Positions 8,465 through 17,464 are shown, counted from the stretch's first letter. The stretch: 64,000 nucleotides of DNA from Clostridium_AF sediminicola (GCF_050402865.1 NZ_BAABMF010000016.1:1-64000); one strand, 5' to 3'. Program-made: numbers and translations. Notes: generated by a model from the sequence alone, not told the origin.

Positions 8465-10462
8465 CTAAATATGCATAACTGCTTCATAAGCTTCTCTCAA
8501 ATCTTCCATTACATCTTTAGGTTTCTTAGCATCCCCAACAACTGTATAAGGGTAACAATTAGTGTCAAGATAATTAATAAGTTCTTCTCCAATAGGCTTA
8601 TAACCGATTGCAAGCACTATATTATCAGCTGGAATGTTTTTTTCACCATCATCGTCAGCAATACTCATCATCTTTTGCTTAATAGCAAAAACCTTTGTAT
8701 TTGTCATTATTTTTACTCCTAGTTGCTTTAATTCATTAAGAAGTATCCATTTTGCACTACCAAGAGTTTTACCTACTTTCTTTTCCATTTCAATAATTGT
8801 TATATCAAGAGGAGTGAACAAATTTTTCTTAATTCCTTTTGGAACAAATCTATTCAAAAAATCCAAACTTTCAGTGGTTAAAAATGCTTGTTCTGCTAGA
8901 AAGTGTGCAGTTTCTAACCCCACAGAACCACCTCCAATGATAACTGTTTTGCCTTTTCTCAACTTAACAAGCAAGTCTTTATTTCCTCTCAAAACATCTT
9001 CTGCAAAACAAACATTATTCACATCTAGCCCTTCAATATGTGGGATAATCGGAGTACTACCCACAGCTAAAATTACGTGTTCAGGCTTTAATGAATTAAT
9101 TAATTCAATGTCCACTTTTGTGTTATATCTAATGTCTATGTTTAACTTTTCAAACTCCTTATTCATATACTCAACATATTCCGATATATCCTGTTTGTGT
9201 GGAGGTTTTGTGGCTACAGCTAAAAGCCCGCCAAGCTTGTCTTCTTTGGTAAAAAGGATTACATCATAGCCTTTTATAGCAGCACTTCTTGCTGCTTCCA
9301 TACCAGTAGGACCACCACCAACAACAATTATTTTTTTCTTCTTATCAGATTTTTCATCTTTAATATATTCTAATCCTACTCTACAATTATATGCACATCT
9401 AACATCTTTACCTCTGAGTACTCTTTCAATACAACCTTTATTACATGCTTGGCACTTATTAATAGACTTACCTTCCCTAATTTTATTTACAAACTCTGCA
9501 TCAGCCAAGAAAGATCTACCACAAGAAACAAAGTCAGCCAAACCTTTTTGTAATATTTGTTCAGCTACTTCCCCATTATTTATTCTGTTACATGCGATAA
9601 CAGGTATATTAACAACCCTCTTTATTGCTTCCGCCAAAAATGCATATCCACCTTCAGGTAAATGAGCCGTAATCTGTGGAACAGGTGCTTCATGCCACCC
9701 CCCAGTAACACTTATTGCATCAATAAGACCAGAATCTAGCCTTGCACAAAATTTTTTCATGAAATCTATTCCATACCCCCCTGGTATCATATCGCTACCT
9801 GAAATCCTTAAAATCATAGGATAATCTGATCCTACATATTCTCTTACTCTTTTGATGACTTCACGAGGAAATCTCATTCTATTTTCTAGTGAACCACCAT
9901 ATTCATCTGTTCTCTTATTTACCAAAGGTGACAAAAACTGTGTCAATAAATATCCAGCACTACAACTTATTTCAACTGCATCAACACCGGCTTTTTTACA
10001 TCTTTCTGCAGCTTTACCAAAATCTTCTACAGTAGATTTAATTTCTTCTAACGTCATTGCTTTGGGAACTGTCTTATAAATCGGAGAAGGTACTTCCGAT
10101 GGAGAAATAGGCTCTTTTCCTCCCAGCATAGCAGGATACGCATTTCTTCCGCAATGAAAAAGCTGAACAATTAACTTACTGCTATATTCGTGCATAACAT
10201 CCGATAAGCCTCTCAAATTTTCAACATACTTATCATCACCAACACTATGCATATCTAGCGGACCAGACACATCATTAACCCCTGCTACTAAAACAATTGC
10301 AGCAGCTCCTCCTTTTGCTCTAGCTTTGTAAAATTCAACATCTCTTTTCGATACATCTTTGTTTTGTGCATAACCTAAATGCATTGCTGACATTATTATT
10401 CTATTTTTTAATTCCATTTTGTTAATTTTTGATGAAGTAAATAAAATATTACTCAAAATCAA
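8465..10462 (-). CDS. NADH:flavin oxidoreductase, 2,4-dienoyl-CoA / 2-enoate reductase family
   Basis: FadH-type flavoenzyme of 665 aa. An FMN-binding TIM barrel (1-330) carries the proton-donor pair Tyr171 (SAGYLLTQFLSP) and His257 (TGGWHEAP). A 4Fe-4S cluster site follows with the exact spacing C-x2-C-x3-C-x11-C (Cys337, 340, 344, 356). The FAD/NAD part has Rossmann motifs at 378-400 (IVVGGGPTGMEAA) and 506-525 (VIIGGGSVGLETA). It reduces a conjugated C=C with NAD(P)H. The start is a TTG at 10462 after CGGGGG; a second TTG at 10456 is possible. 2,4-dienoyl-CoA reductase, clostridial 2-enoate reductase and BaiCD-like enzymes share this architecture, so the substrate is open. Confidence 0.9.
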   Translation of the reverse strand: MILSNILFTSSKINKMELKNRIIMSAMHLGYAQNKDVSKRDVEFYKARAKGGAAAIVLVAGVNDVSGPLDMHSVGDDKYVENLRGLSDVMHEYSSKLIVQLFHCGRNAYPAMLGGKEPISPSEVPSPIYKTVPKAMTLEEIKSTVEDFGKAAERCKKAGVDAVEISCSAGYLLTQFLSPLVNKRTDEYGGSLENRMRFPREVIKRVREYVGSDYPMILRISGSDMIPGGYGIDFMKKFCARLDSGLIDAISVTGGWHEAPVPQITAHLPEGGYAFLAEAIKRVVNIPVIACNRINNGEVAEQILQKGLADFVSCGRSFLADAEFVNKIREGKSINKCQACNKGCIERVLRGKDVRCAYNCRVGLEYIKDEKSDKKKKIIVVGGGPTGMEAARSAAIKGYDVILFTKEDKLGGLLAVATKPPHKQDISEYVEYMNKEFEKLNIDIRYNTKVDIELINSLKPEHVILAVGSTPIIPHIEGLDVNNVCFAEDVLRGNKDLLVKLRKGKTVIIGGGSVGLETAHFLAEQAFLTTESLDFLNRFVPKGIKKNLFTPLDITIIEMEKKVGKTLGSAKWILLNELKQLGVKIMTNTKVFAIKQKMMSIADDDGEKNIPADNIVLAIGYKPIGEELINYLDTNCYPYTVVGDAKKPKDVMEDLREAYEAVMHI

Positions 10463-10522
10463 CTTGCCCCCGTATTTTCAGATTCAGATTGTTGTAAATT
10501 ATTCACAACTATTTAATACTTT

Positions 10523-10539
10523 AGCAATAACTATGCCAA
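10523..10539 (-). promoter_or_regulatory. Sigma-54 promoter of the FadH-like gene
   Basis: Minus-strand TTGGCATAGTTATTGCT has GG and GC elements at the standard RpoN spacing and lies about 60 bases upstream of the TTG start. It is nearly identical to the promoter at 6014-6032, which ties both catabolic units to one regulator. Confidence 0.87.
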
Positions 10540-10713
10540 AACATTAGTTCTAAATACTAAACTCTAAATCAACTTCAAAATATCAATAAATAAAACATTA
10601 ATATCCATGTGTCTTTAGCATATAGTAGCATTCCTACACAAAATCACAACAAAAATGTTTATCACAAATATATTTAATTTATTTATAAGTTAATTTAATA
10701 TTTATTCCTATCA

Positions 10714-10763
10714 TTGTGCAAATACTGATCACTTTGTGCACTATTAGTGCACTTATTGCACAA
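10714..10763. promoter_or_regulatory. Upstream activator sites, TTGTGCA/TGCACAA
   Basis: Four half-sites in 50 bases: TTGTGCA (10714), TTGTGCAC (10734), GTGCAC (10747) and TTGCACAA (10756). They lie 175-240 bases upstream of the sigma-54 promoter, a normal enhancer distance. They are the clearest copies of the motif in the window. Confidence 0.75.
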
Positions 10764-10918
10764 CACTTTAACTGCTTGATGTAGGAACAAAAACTTATAT
10801 AGCTCGAAAGTCACTCCTCTTCATCTCAATATATTGATATAACTACGATTGCTAAGTATGGAATTTTAAAGAATATTTCCGTAAAGAATTCTATTTACCT
10901 AAAAAAGACTAAAAATAA

Positions 10919-10958
10919 AGTGGTTAATAACTGTCAATTTGACTTGTTATTAACCACT
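10919..10958 (-). terminator. Terminator-like hairpin downstream of the kinase/regulator operon
   Basis: Thirteen-base perfect stem AGTGGTTAATAAC / GTTATTAACCACT with a small nested GTCAA/TTGAC pairing in the loop. On the minus strand it is followed by TTTATTTTTAG. It would end leftward transcripts from the response regulator, 410 bases after its stop. The 63-aa frame between (10924-11115) has no ribosome site. Confidence 0.65.
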
Positions 10959-11368
10959 TACACTTCTTCAACCAATGAACATAATGTATTAAAATAATGC
11001 CTTCAATATCTTTTTTAAATAAATTTTCTACTTTCATTCTATAATATAATCTGCATAAAACATTCTGTTCCAACATGCTATATAGTTTCCTACTTAACAG
11101 TTTTAAAAATACCATCTAAATTATTTATTATACTAAGGATTTATTTACTCATCATAAGATATTTGATAAAACTTTTCACTATAAAAACGCTTTTACTACA
11201 GATTTTCTAGTATACGTTTTTCAATATTTATGGCTTATATACAATTTAGAAGTTCTATATGGTATATTTTTCACATTCTAGTTCCTATAGCTTTATAAAG
11301 TTTGGCTTTATTACTTTCATTACTATTAAAATTCCTTATACTATTGTTATTATTTTATCTTTAAAAAC
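10959..11368. other. Intergenic region between terminator and response regulator
   Basis: AT-rich, with no recognisable gene. A minus-strand frame at 10924-11115 lacks a ribosome site and any family resemblance. Confidence 0.5.
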
Positions 11369-12715
11369 TTATTTATTTATTAATCCAAATTTTTTCAACT
11401 TATATTGAAGTGTTCGCCTTGATATTCCTAATTCTTTAGCAGTTTTTTCACGGTGTCCACCATGTTTTTCTAAAGCTTTTTTTATCATCTTACTTTCCTG
11501 AACTTTAAAAACATTCATTTCATCATTAGTATCCAAATCTTTATGCCGCTCTACCTTCTGGATAATCCTTAAAGGTAAATCGTCTTCATATAATGTTGTA
11601 TTATTTGCTAAAGCAACAGCACTTTCAAGGGCATTTTCCAATTCTCTTACATTTCCTGGCCAATCATAATTTTTAAGTATATGCCATACTTCTGAGGATA
11701 TTTCCATTACATTTTTATTAAACTTTCTATTAATATTATTTAAGAAATACAACGTTAATACTTCTATATCTTTTCTCCTATGACGCAAAGGTGCACATTC
11801 AATAGTAATTACATTTAGTCTATAAAAAAGATCTTCTCTAAATTCTTTTCGTCTAACAGCTTCTTCTAAATTTTCATTTGTAGCAGCAATAATTCTTGCT
11901 TCAACAAGTATTGTTTTGGCACCACCTATCTTCTCCATTCTTTTTTCTTGCAATACAGTTAAAAGCTTTGCTTGGAGATTAGGCGACAGTGTATTTATTT
12001 CATCAAGAAAAATAGTTCCTTTACCAGCTAACTCAAATTTTCCTTTTTTACTTTCAAAAGCTCCTGTAAAAGCTCCTTTTTCATGACCAAAAAGTTCACT
12101 TTCAATTAGATTTTCAGGAAGTACTGCGCAGTTAACATGAATAAATGGTAAATTATTTCGGTTACTTGCAAAATGTATTGCTTGGGCCACCACACCCTTA
12201 CCAGTACCACTTTCTCCTGTTAAAAGTATAGTAGTTTGTAAATCTTTTATCTTCTCAATTTTCGATTTTATACGTTCAATTTCTTTGCTTTTCCCTATAA
12301 GCACTACTTTCTTCTCTTCAGAAGTGTCAACATTGTAAGATCTTTTCTCCTTAATTTTTAATGCCTGTTGAATTTTATTTATTAATTCATTACTATCAAA
12401 TGGTTTTGTTAAATAATCGTAGGCACCTATTTTTATAGCTTCTACTGCATTTTCAATGGTGCCAAAAGCTGTCATGATAATCACTATGGTCTCTGGTGAA
12501 ATACTCCTCATCTCTTTTAAAACTTGTATACCATCTTTTTTAGGCATTCTAATATCCAAGATAGCTACATCATATTTATTTTTTCTAATTTTTTTATTGG
12601 CATCCTCCCCATCATAAGCTAAATCTACCTCATATCCCTCACTTTTCAGTTCCTCACGAATAACTTTTAATATATTGACTTCATCATCTGCTACTAATAT
12701 CTTCTTCTTGTGCAT
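11369..12715 (-). CDS. Sigma-54-dependent response regulator (NtrC/AtoC family)
   Basis: Receiver, AAA+ and Fis-type DNA-binding domains in 448 aa. The receiver has acidic residues Asp10/Asp11 and phospho-acceptor Asp54 (AILDIRMP). The AAA+ core has Walker A GESGTGKG (167-174), the sigma-54 contact loop GAFTGA (214-219) and Walker B GTIFLDEI. The C-terminus carries a Fis-like helix-turn-helix (AKELGISRRTLQYKLKK). The start is set at 12715, nine bases after GGGAGG, four bases past the kinase stop, so the two are translationally coupled. It is the obvious activator of the two sigma-54 promoters at 6014 and 10523 and probably binds the TTGTGCA sites. The target assignment is inference. Confidence 0.93.
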   Translation of the reverse strand: MHKKKILVADDEVNILKVIREELKSEGYEVDLAYDGEDANKKIRKNKYDVAILDIRMPKKDGIQVLKEMRSISPETIVIIMTAFGTIENAVEAIKIGAYDYLTKPFDSNELINKIQQALKIKEKRSYNVDTSEEKKVVLIGKSKEIERIKSKIEKIKDLQTTILLTGESGTGKGVVAQAIHFASNRNNLPFIHVNCAVLPENLIESELFGHEKGAFTGAFESKKGKFELAGKGTIFLDEINTLSPNLQAKLLTVLQEKRMEKIGGAKTILVEARIIAATNENLEEAVRRKEFREDLFYRLNVITIECAPLRHRRKDIEVLTLYFLNNINRKFNKNVMEISSEVWHILKNYDWPGNVRELENALESAVALANNTTLYEDDLPLRIIQKVERHKDLDTNDEMNVFKVQESKMIKKALEKHGGHREKTAKELGISRRTLQYKLKKFGLINK

Positions 12716-12719
12716 ATAC

Positions 12720-14186
12720 TCATTCCTCCCTAATAGGTAAATAGACTTCAAATGTAGTTCCTTTATTCAATTCAGAATTGACTTTAATTTCTCCTCCCTG
12801 CTTATCTATTGCCCTTTTAGCAATAGATAATCCAAATCCAATCCCTTTTTCCTTTGTAGAATAAAATGGTGTTAAGATTTTTTCTATTTTTTTCGAACTG
12901 ATTCCTATACCATCATCAGAAATTGCAACCACTATTTGTTCTTTTTTCTTTAAATAATAACTATTAATATTAATATTCCCTTCATTTTCTATAGCTTGAA
13001 TTGCATTCATTAAAATATTAATAAATGCTTGCTGTAATTGAATATTGCTTCCCTTTATGAGAGGCAGATCTTTAGATAGATTTTTTTCTATATTAATATA
13101 TTTTATCCCCTTATGTAAACGTATTACATTAAGACATTTCTCTAAAATTTCATTAATATTTAGCAAAGTATTGCTACTTTCTTTTGTCATAGTTGCATAT
13201 GAAAGCATTTGTTCTACAACTTCATTAATTCTGTCTACTTCTACTATAATTGGTTCTAAGAACTCCATATATTTGGGCTCTTTAAATAAAGACTTTTTTA
13301 AAATATTTGTGCAGCCTCTAATACTCATCAAAGGATTTCTAATATCGTGGGCAATTCCAGTTGCCACTTCCCCTAAAATAGCAAATTGCTTAAGCTGCTC
13401 TAATTGTCTTTCGTAAATTTTTAATTTTGTAACATCTCTAGCAATTTGCGTAATACCTACAACTTGGCCTTTGTTATCATTTAGAGGACAATAAACTAAA
13501 TCTACATATTTTTCTCCATATATATGTTTTGTAAATATCCGATTTTTAGCATTACATACTTTGTTATATTTTACAACAGAGCGTATTCTATCTACTACAA
13601 CCTTTTCTTCTTCTTCTGTTAACATTATATTATATTTTTGTCCTATTAAAACATTTGGAATAAATCCAAAAACATCAAATGTGGATTTATTTGCTGCAGT
13701 AATTATTCCTTTAAGATCTATACTAATAATAGATGATTCTATACTATTGAAAATATTATAAAGATAATTTCTTTCTTCAATCTTTTCATCATTTAATAAT
13801 ACATTCTCATATAAAACCTTCATAATAAAATCCAATATCGTTACGTCTTTTTCATTATATTTTTTTTCTATACTACAACATACATAAAATACTTTATAAT
13901 TATCTTGTACACGTATAGGTGATACTAATAAATTTTCATTTTGTGAAATCTCATATTTTTTTCCTTCCTGTAACTGTAACATATCTTTTTTTATTTTTGT
14001 TAATAACTTAATAATTGTGGATGAACCAATATTATTAAAGTCCATACTTCCATCAATTATTATTCTATTTCGATTGGATACTGTTACAATCCCCATCCAA
14101 TCAATAGATAAAAAACTCCTTATTTTTAGCTGTTCAATTTTCATGAGTGTATTCTCTACATTGCAACTTACATCTGAATAATACAT
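12720..14186 (-). CDS. Soluble PAS-domain sensor histidine kinase
   Basis: Cytoplasmic kinase of 488 aa, no membrane segment. Residues 1-135 are an unassigned sensory region. A PAS domain spans about 140-258. The phospho-acceptor is His280 in GIAHDIRNPL, and the C-terminal ATPase has DDGIGISSKKIEKILTPF and the G2 box KGIGFGLSIAK. The start at 14186 follows AGGAGG by six bases; the longer frame to 14243 has no ribosome site. The partner regulator follows immediately. With no transmembrane sensor, the signal is probably an intracellular metabolite such as an acyl-CoA or its acid, but that is a guess. A decayed copy lies at 6205-6726. Confidence 0.92.
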   Translation of the reverse strand: MYYSDVSCNVENTLMKIEQLKIRSFLSIDWMGIVTVSNRNRIIIDGSMDFNNIGSSTIIKLLTKIKKDMLQLQEGKKYEISQNENLLVSPIRVQDNYKVFYVCCSIEKKYNEKDVTILDFIMKVLYENVLLNDEKIEERNYLYNIFNSIESSIISIDLKGIITAANKSTFDVFGFIPNVLIGQKYNIMLTEEEEKVVVDRIRSVVKYNKVCNAKNRIFTKHIYGEKYVDLVYCPLNDNKGQVVGITQIARDVTKLKIYERQLEQLKQFAILGEVATGIAHDIRNPLMSIRGCTNILKKSLFKEPKYMEFLEPIIVEVDRINEVVEQMLSYATMTKESSNTLLNINEILEKCLNVIRLHKGIKYINIEKNLSKDLPLIKGSNIQLQQAFINILMNAIQAIENEGNININSYYLKKKEQIVVAISDDGIGISSKKIEKILTPFYSTKEKGIGFGLSIAKRAIDKQGGEIKVNSELNKGTTFEVYLPIREE

Positions 14187-14431
14187 TTTAGTCCTCCTAT
14201 TTATAAATACAAATATTGATAGTGGGATCCGTATATTTTTCACTTAACCGCAATTAATACTATTTTTTACTATATATACCTATTATTTTAACATTGTTCC
14301 AGCTAAGATTCCAGTTTTTAAATATTTAGAGATTTAGAACTTAAAATTTATTTTAACCGTTTCTATTATATCTTTTAATTTGGCTAATATATACACAAGT
14401 ACTTAAAATTATTGTTGCAAAAAATGTAAGA

Positions 14432-14533
14432 AGCTGTTGACAAAATATGTTTGTCAACAGCTGAGCTGAAGACTATCGTCTATAACGATAGTCTGGTAAG
14501 TTAGTAATTATAGTAACCTATAATTACTAACTT
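14432..14533. terminator. Three consecutive hairpins between the Spo0E-like gene and the kinase
   Basis: Three perfect stems in a row: AGCTGTTGACAAA/TTTGTCAACAGCT (14432-14462), GACTATCGT/ACGATAGTC (14471-14493), and a 16-base stem beginning AAGTTAGTAATTATAG (14498-14533) that overlaps the end of the Spo0E-like gene. On the minus strand the last hairpin reached is followed by TTCTTACATTTTTT, a plausible terminator tail for the Spo0E-like gene. The role of the other two is unclear. Confidence 0.7.
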
Positions 14534-14727
14534 GCCTTTGTTTTCTTATAAGTATTTTGATAAAAAAGATAAGTACTTATAAGGTTGTCCAATTCTTGAC
14601 TAACTCTAAGTATATCATCTGACAATAAATTTGAAGAAGATACTTCAATTAACTTATTTAATTCATTTCTTTTTTCGTTTATCTTAGATTTATCTGTTTT
14701 ATATTCCATCCCTTTACATACCCTCAT
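14527..14727 (-). CDS. Spo0E-like aspartyl-phosphate phosphatase
   Basis: Small all-helical protein of 66 aa with the family signature SQELDNLI at residues 43-50 (RVSQELDNLISTYL), preceded by a helix INEKRNELNKLIE. Spo0E-type proteins dephosphorylate Spo0A or related response regulators and delay sporulation, which fits a spore former. The start is uncertain: the first ATG (14727) has a weak GGAAAG nine bases upstream, and an internal ATG six codons later follows AAAGGG too closely. A relic of a similar gene lies at 17196-17300. Which response regulator it acts on is unknown; the neighbouring kinase pathway is possible. Confidence 0.78.
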   Translation of the reverse strand: MRVCKGMEYKTDKSKINEKRNELNKLIEVSSSNLLSDDILRVSQELDNLISTYLFYQNTYKKTKAS

Positions 14728-14960
14728 TTCACGTTTACTTTCCTTACTATTCTACAAATTATTTATAAATTCATATTTCAAAGTTTGATTATTTTAATAA
14801 ACATTACGTAAACTTAATTTATACATGTCTAAAACTCAGCATTAATGAGTTTTGAACTTGTACAGATTTATAGTTAAATTTGTTTATCTATAAAAAATAC
14901 TATACTTAACTTTTGCTTCACTTGTTAAGTGAAATGATATTTGTAAGCCTATCTGGTGGT

Positions 14961-15064
14961 TTCTAAATTTTGTAAAGGTACTACTTGATTAACCATTCCT
15001 AATGATAGTGCCATTTCTTCACTCACAGGTCTTCCTGTCATGATTTAATCTTTTCAAATTTCAT
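14961..15064 (-). pseudogene. Crotonase gene remnant (duplicate of 5154-5942)
   Basis: The minus strand starts with GAGGAG and an ATG at 15064 encoding MKFEKIK, close to MEFQKIK of the intact crotonase, then jumps to a piece matching its residues around MTGRPVSAEEALSLGLVNQVVPL before ending in unrelated sequence. The catalytic middle and the C-terminus are deleted and the frame is closed after a few codons. The intact parent is 9 kb away on the same strand. Confidence 0.82.
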
Positions 15065-15099
15065 AAACACTCCTCATTTATAACTTTCACACTGTTATA

Positions 15100-15208
15100 A
15101 TGAAAAAATTATGCCAACAATAATATTGCTAAAAAACTAGCATTTTTTCAATTAATCTGCATAAGCATTTCACATATTGTGCAATGCTTATGCAGATTAA
15201 TTACACAT
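15100..15208 (-). promoter_or_regulatory. Decayed copy of the sigma-54 promoter and activator sites
   Basis: Sequence upstream of the crotonase remnant parallels 6014-6122. The -24 element TTGGCATAA is kept, but the -12 TTGC has become TTTC (15100-15117). Of the GTGCA sites only TTGTGCAA near 15178 is intact, and its inverted partner is altered. The promoter is probably dead, matching the loss of its gene. Nothing is recognised from 15209 to 15348. Confidence 0.75.
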
Positions 15209-15348
15209 TTTATTGATAAACCGACAAACATTAAAATAAAATATTTCTTTATAAAATAATATTTTAGATTCTTCATTTTAAACTATTATAATTGTAAAAG
15301 TCATACCGATTATGAATCTACTAAAAAACGAACGATAAAGATGCGTAT

Positions 15349-16245
15349 TTAACAGCTGGGAGTATATTTAAGAAATCCATCCTTCAAAATTAATTCAATC
15401 ATTCCTGTTTCTTCTAAATATTCAACATAGGACCTTAACATTCTTTCTACTACAGCATATATATCTATGCTTTTTACACGAATATCCCAATTTTCAACAA
15501 CAACTTTCATAATCTCTTCCATTGTCATAGCACCATCTATAACATCATATACGCTTGAGGCTCTATTCTTATAGAACTCTATATTGTCAGTTATAAGTTC
15601 TGTAATATCATTATACATACCTTTGTGAGCAACTATATATTTGCTACATTTTAAGTGATAAAGCTTATTTTTACTTTTCAGATCCTCTTTAAGTATAAAA
15701 GCATAGGGGATTTTTGCCTTCTCCATGACTTCATAACTTATGAGGGCATCTCCTACATATACAACATCATCAGGAGTGCTAATACATATATGCGCAGGAC
15801 TATGTCCCGGTGTATGAAGAATTTTAAATTTAATACCACAAACATTTATACTATCTTGGTTATCCAAAATCATAATATCTGTTTCGCAAACCATATGTCC
15901 AAAATAATCTGTTACCTCGGATAATGTCTGGATACTATAATAAACCTTGAGATTGACCGTTGAACTGCAAATAAAAGCCTCATAGGCTGCCATAGCAATA
16001 ATGCAATTATATTTATTCTTAAAATATGCAATATTTCCTATATGGTCTATATGAGCATGACTACATAGTATACCAACTACCTTAAAGTTGTTTTTTTCCA
16101 GAAGCTCATCTATTCCCTCTCTCTCTCCTTCTGCCCATCCTGAATCCAACATAATAATTTCTTCATCATTGATCTTATAGAAAGGTATGTATGTCATTCC
16201 AGTATCAATACAAAATGTATTTCCCTTCACTTTTTTTATTTCCAT
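15349..16245 (-). CDS. Metallo-beta-lactamase-fold hydrolase
   Basis: MBL-fold protein of 298 aa. The metal-binding motif SHAHIDHIG (H-x-H-x-D-H) is at about residues 62-70, a second histidine lies in LHTPGHSPAHI and the Asp ligand in VVYVGDALIS. A C-terminal extension of about 80 residues resembles the helical tail of glyoxalase-II-like and flavoprotein-free MBL enzymes. It could hydrolyse a thioester or lactone. It starts three bases after the codY-like stop, and its GGAGG lies within the last codons of that gene, so translation is coupled. That coupling suggests a shared function, possibly acyl-thioester clearance, but the substrate is not readable. Confidence 0.87.
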   Translation of the reverse strand: MEIKKVKGNTFCIDTGMTYIPFYKINDEEIIMLDSGWAEGEREGIDELLEKNNFKVVGILCSHAHIDHIGNIAYFKNKYNCIIAMAAYEAFICSSTVNLKVYYSIQTLSEVTDYFGHMVCETDIMILDNQDSINVCGIKFKILHTPGHSPAHICISTPDDVVYVGDALISYEVMEKAKIPYAFILKEDLKSKNKLYHLKCSKYIVAHKGMYNDITELITDNIEFYKNRASSVYDVIDGAMTMEEIMKVVVENWDIRVKSIDIYAVVERMLRSYVEYLEETGMIELILKDGFLKYTPSC

Positions 16246-16248
16246 ATA

Positions 16249-17046
16249 CTACCTCCATTTTATCCTTTTTAATTCATCTAACAATTTATCATTCAATATC
16301 TTGATGTATGTCCCCTTTACCCCTAAAGACTTTACCTCTATTGCTCTAGCACTTTCAATTTTCCTTAGGGCAGTAGCAATTGCAGACCTTGCTATTCCTA
16401 CTTTATCAGCAATTTTTGCAGCTACGAATAGTCCCCCAGTACCGTTTAATTCATTAAATACGTGTTCAACTGCTTTAAGTTCACAATATGATAATGTACC
16501 TAGTGCTAATTGAACTTCTGCTTTCTTTCTAGCTTCTTTTTTTAATTTATCATTTTCAGCTTTTAGAATTTCAATACCAATTATAGTTGCAGTATACTCA
16601 GCTATTATTAAATCAGAGTCATCAAATTCTTTTTCAAATCTTGTTAGATATAGTGTTCCTAATCTTTTTCTATTCCCTATTATAGGAATAATAGTCGACA
16701 ACTCACCTTCTATTTCACTTGGTTTAATTTTATTAAAGTATGATTTTCCCTGGTTTTCAATATTAAATAAAGTTTCTTTTATAGACAGTAATATATTATT
16801 GAAATATTCCGGCAATTTCTTATACTTTAGATCCTTTTGTTTTACACTTTCACATTCTATCTTATTAAAAGTATACTCAAGTATTTTAGCTTTTTTGCTT
16901 ATAATATAAACATTACTATCTAATACATGACTTAAAGCATCACAAATCTCTTCAAATACTACAGGTTCAGGTCCTGCTTTGTGTAGTATTTTATTTAACA
17001 CTCTCATCTTATTCAGTAATTTTTTATTCATCAATTTTGAAGACAT
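16249..17046 (-). CDS. codY: CodY-family GTP/branched-chain amino acid sensing repressor
   Basis: The 265 aa align along the length of CodY from memory. An N-terminal GAF-like sensor (to ~165) has the IPIIGNRKRLGTLYLTRFEKEFDDSDLIIAEYTATIIGIEIL-type segment. A C-terminal winged helix contains the recognition region VGIARSAIATALRKIESA followed by SLGVKGTYIKIL. AAGGAAC precedes the ATG. CodY represses nitrogen and carbon catabolic genes in rich medium. In clostridia the main codY usually sits elsewhere, so this may be a second copy specialised to this locus. The neighbouring GTGCA sites and possible sigma-54 promoter 400 bases upstream are notable. Orthologue or paralogue is undecided. Confidence 0.85.
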   Translation of the reverse strand: MSSKLMNKKLLNKMRVLNKILHKAGPEPVVFEEICDALSHVLDSNVYIISKKAKILEYTFNKIECESVKQKDLKYKKLPEYFNNILLSIKETLFNIENQGKSYFNKIKPSEIEGELSTIIPIIGNRKRLGTLYLTRFEKEFDDSDLIIAEYTATIIGIEILKAENDKLKKEARKKAEVQLALGTLSYCELKAVEHVFNELNGTGGLFVAAKIADKVGIARSAIATALRKIESARAIEVKSLGVKGTYIKILNDKLLDELKRIKWR

Positions 17047-17195
17047 GGTATCGTTCCTTTTTTACAATTTTTTCTTATACAGTACAATATAGTAGCTAAC
17101 TTTTACTAATAAGTAACACTAATATTTACTTAAACTAACCGAAATTAAATTAGATTTCCATTAAACTTTCTAACCCATGATAAATTAATTTATGT

Positions 17196-17300
17196 TTAGT
17201 AAGTCTTTTGAGAAATAAAATAAGTACTTATAAGGCTGTCCAACTCTTTACAAATCTAAGTATATTCATCTCTTTTTTCATCTATTTTCATATCTAGCCC
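17196..17300 (-). pseudogene. Spo0E-like gene relic
   Basis: Part of this stretch (AAGTACTTATAAGGCTGTCC, about 17221-17240) matches the Spo0E-like gene at 14527-14727 (AAGTACTTATAAGGTTGTCC) and continues with CAACTC and AAGTATAT similarity, but the frame is broken and the N-terminal half is deleted. It is another piece of the duplications in this part of the window. Confidence 0.6.
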
Positions 17301-17447
17301 CCTTAATATATAAAACATACACTGTCAAGAATATTGCAGTATTCTAATATTCTTTCCCAATCATTTATAAATTCATATTTCATATTCTAACCCAAAATAT
17401 ACACATTATATATTCTAATATTTACGTGAATATGTATTTATATCTAC

Positions 17448-17464
17448 AGCAAATTTCATACCAA
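17448..17464 (-). promoter_or_regulatory. Possible sigma-54 promoter upstream of codY
   Basis: Minus-strand TTGGTATGAAATTTGCT has GG and GC at RpoN spacing, but TGGT replaces TGGC. It points leftward to codY, about 400 bases away across a Spo0E relic. It may drive codY or be a remnant of a promoter whose gene was lost. Confidence 0.45.

Noticed and set aside
10924..11115. Minus-strand 63-aa frame
   Set aside because: No ribosome site and no recognisable family. It contains the terminator hairpin at its 3' end.
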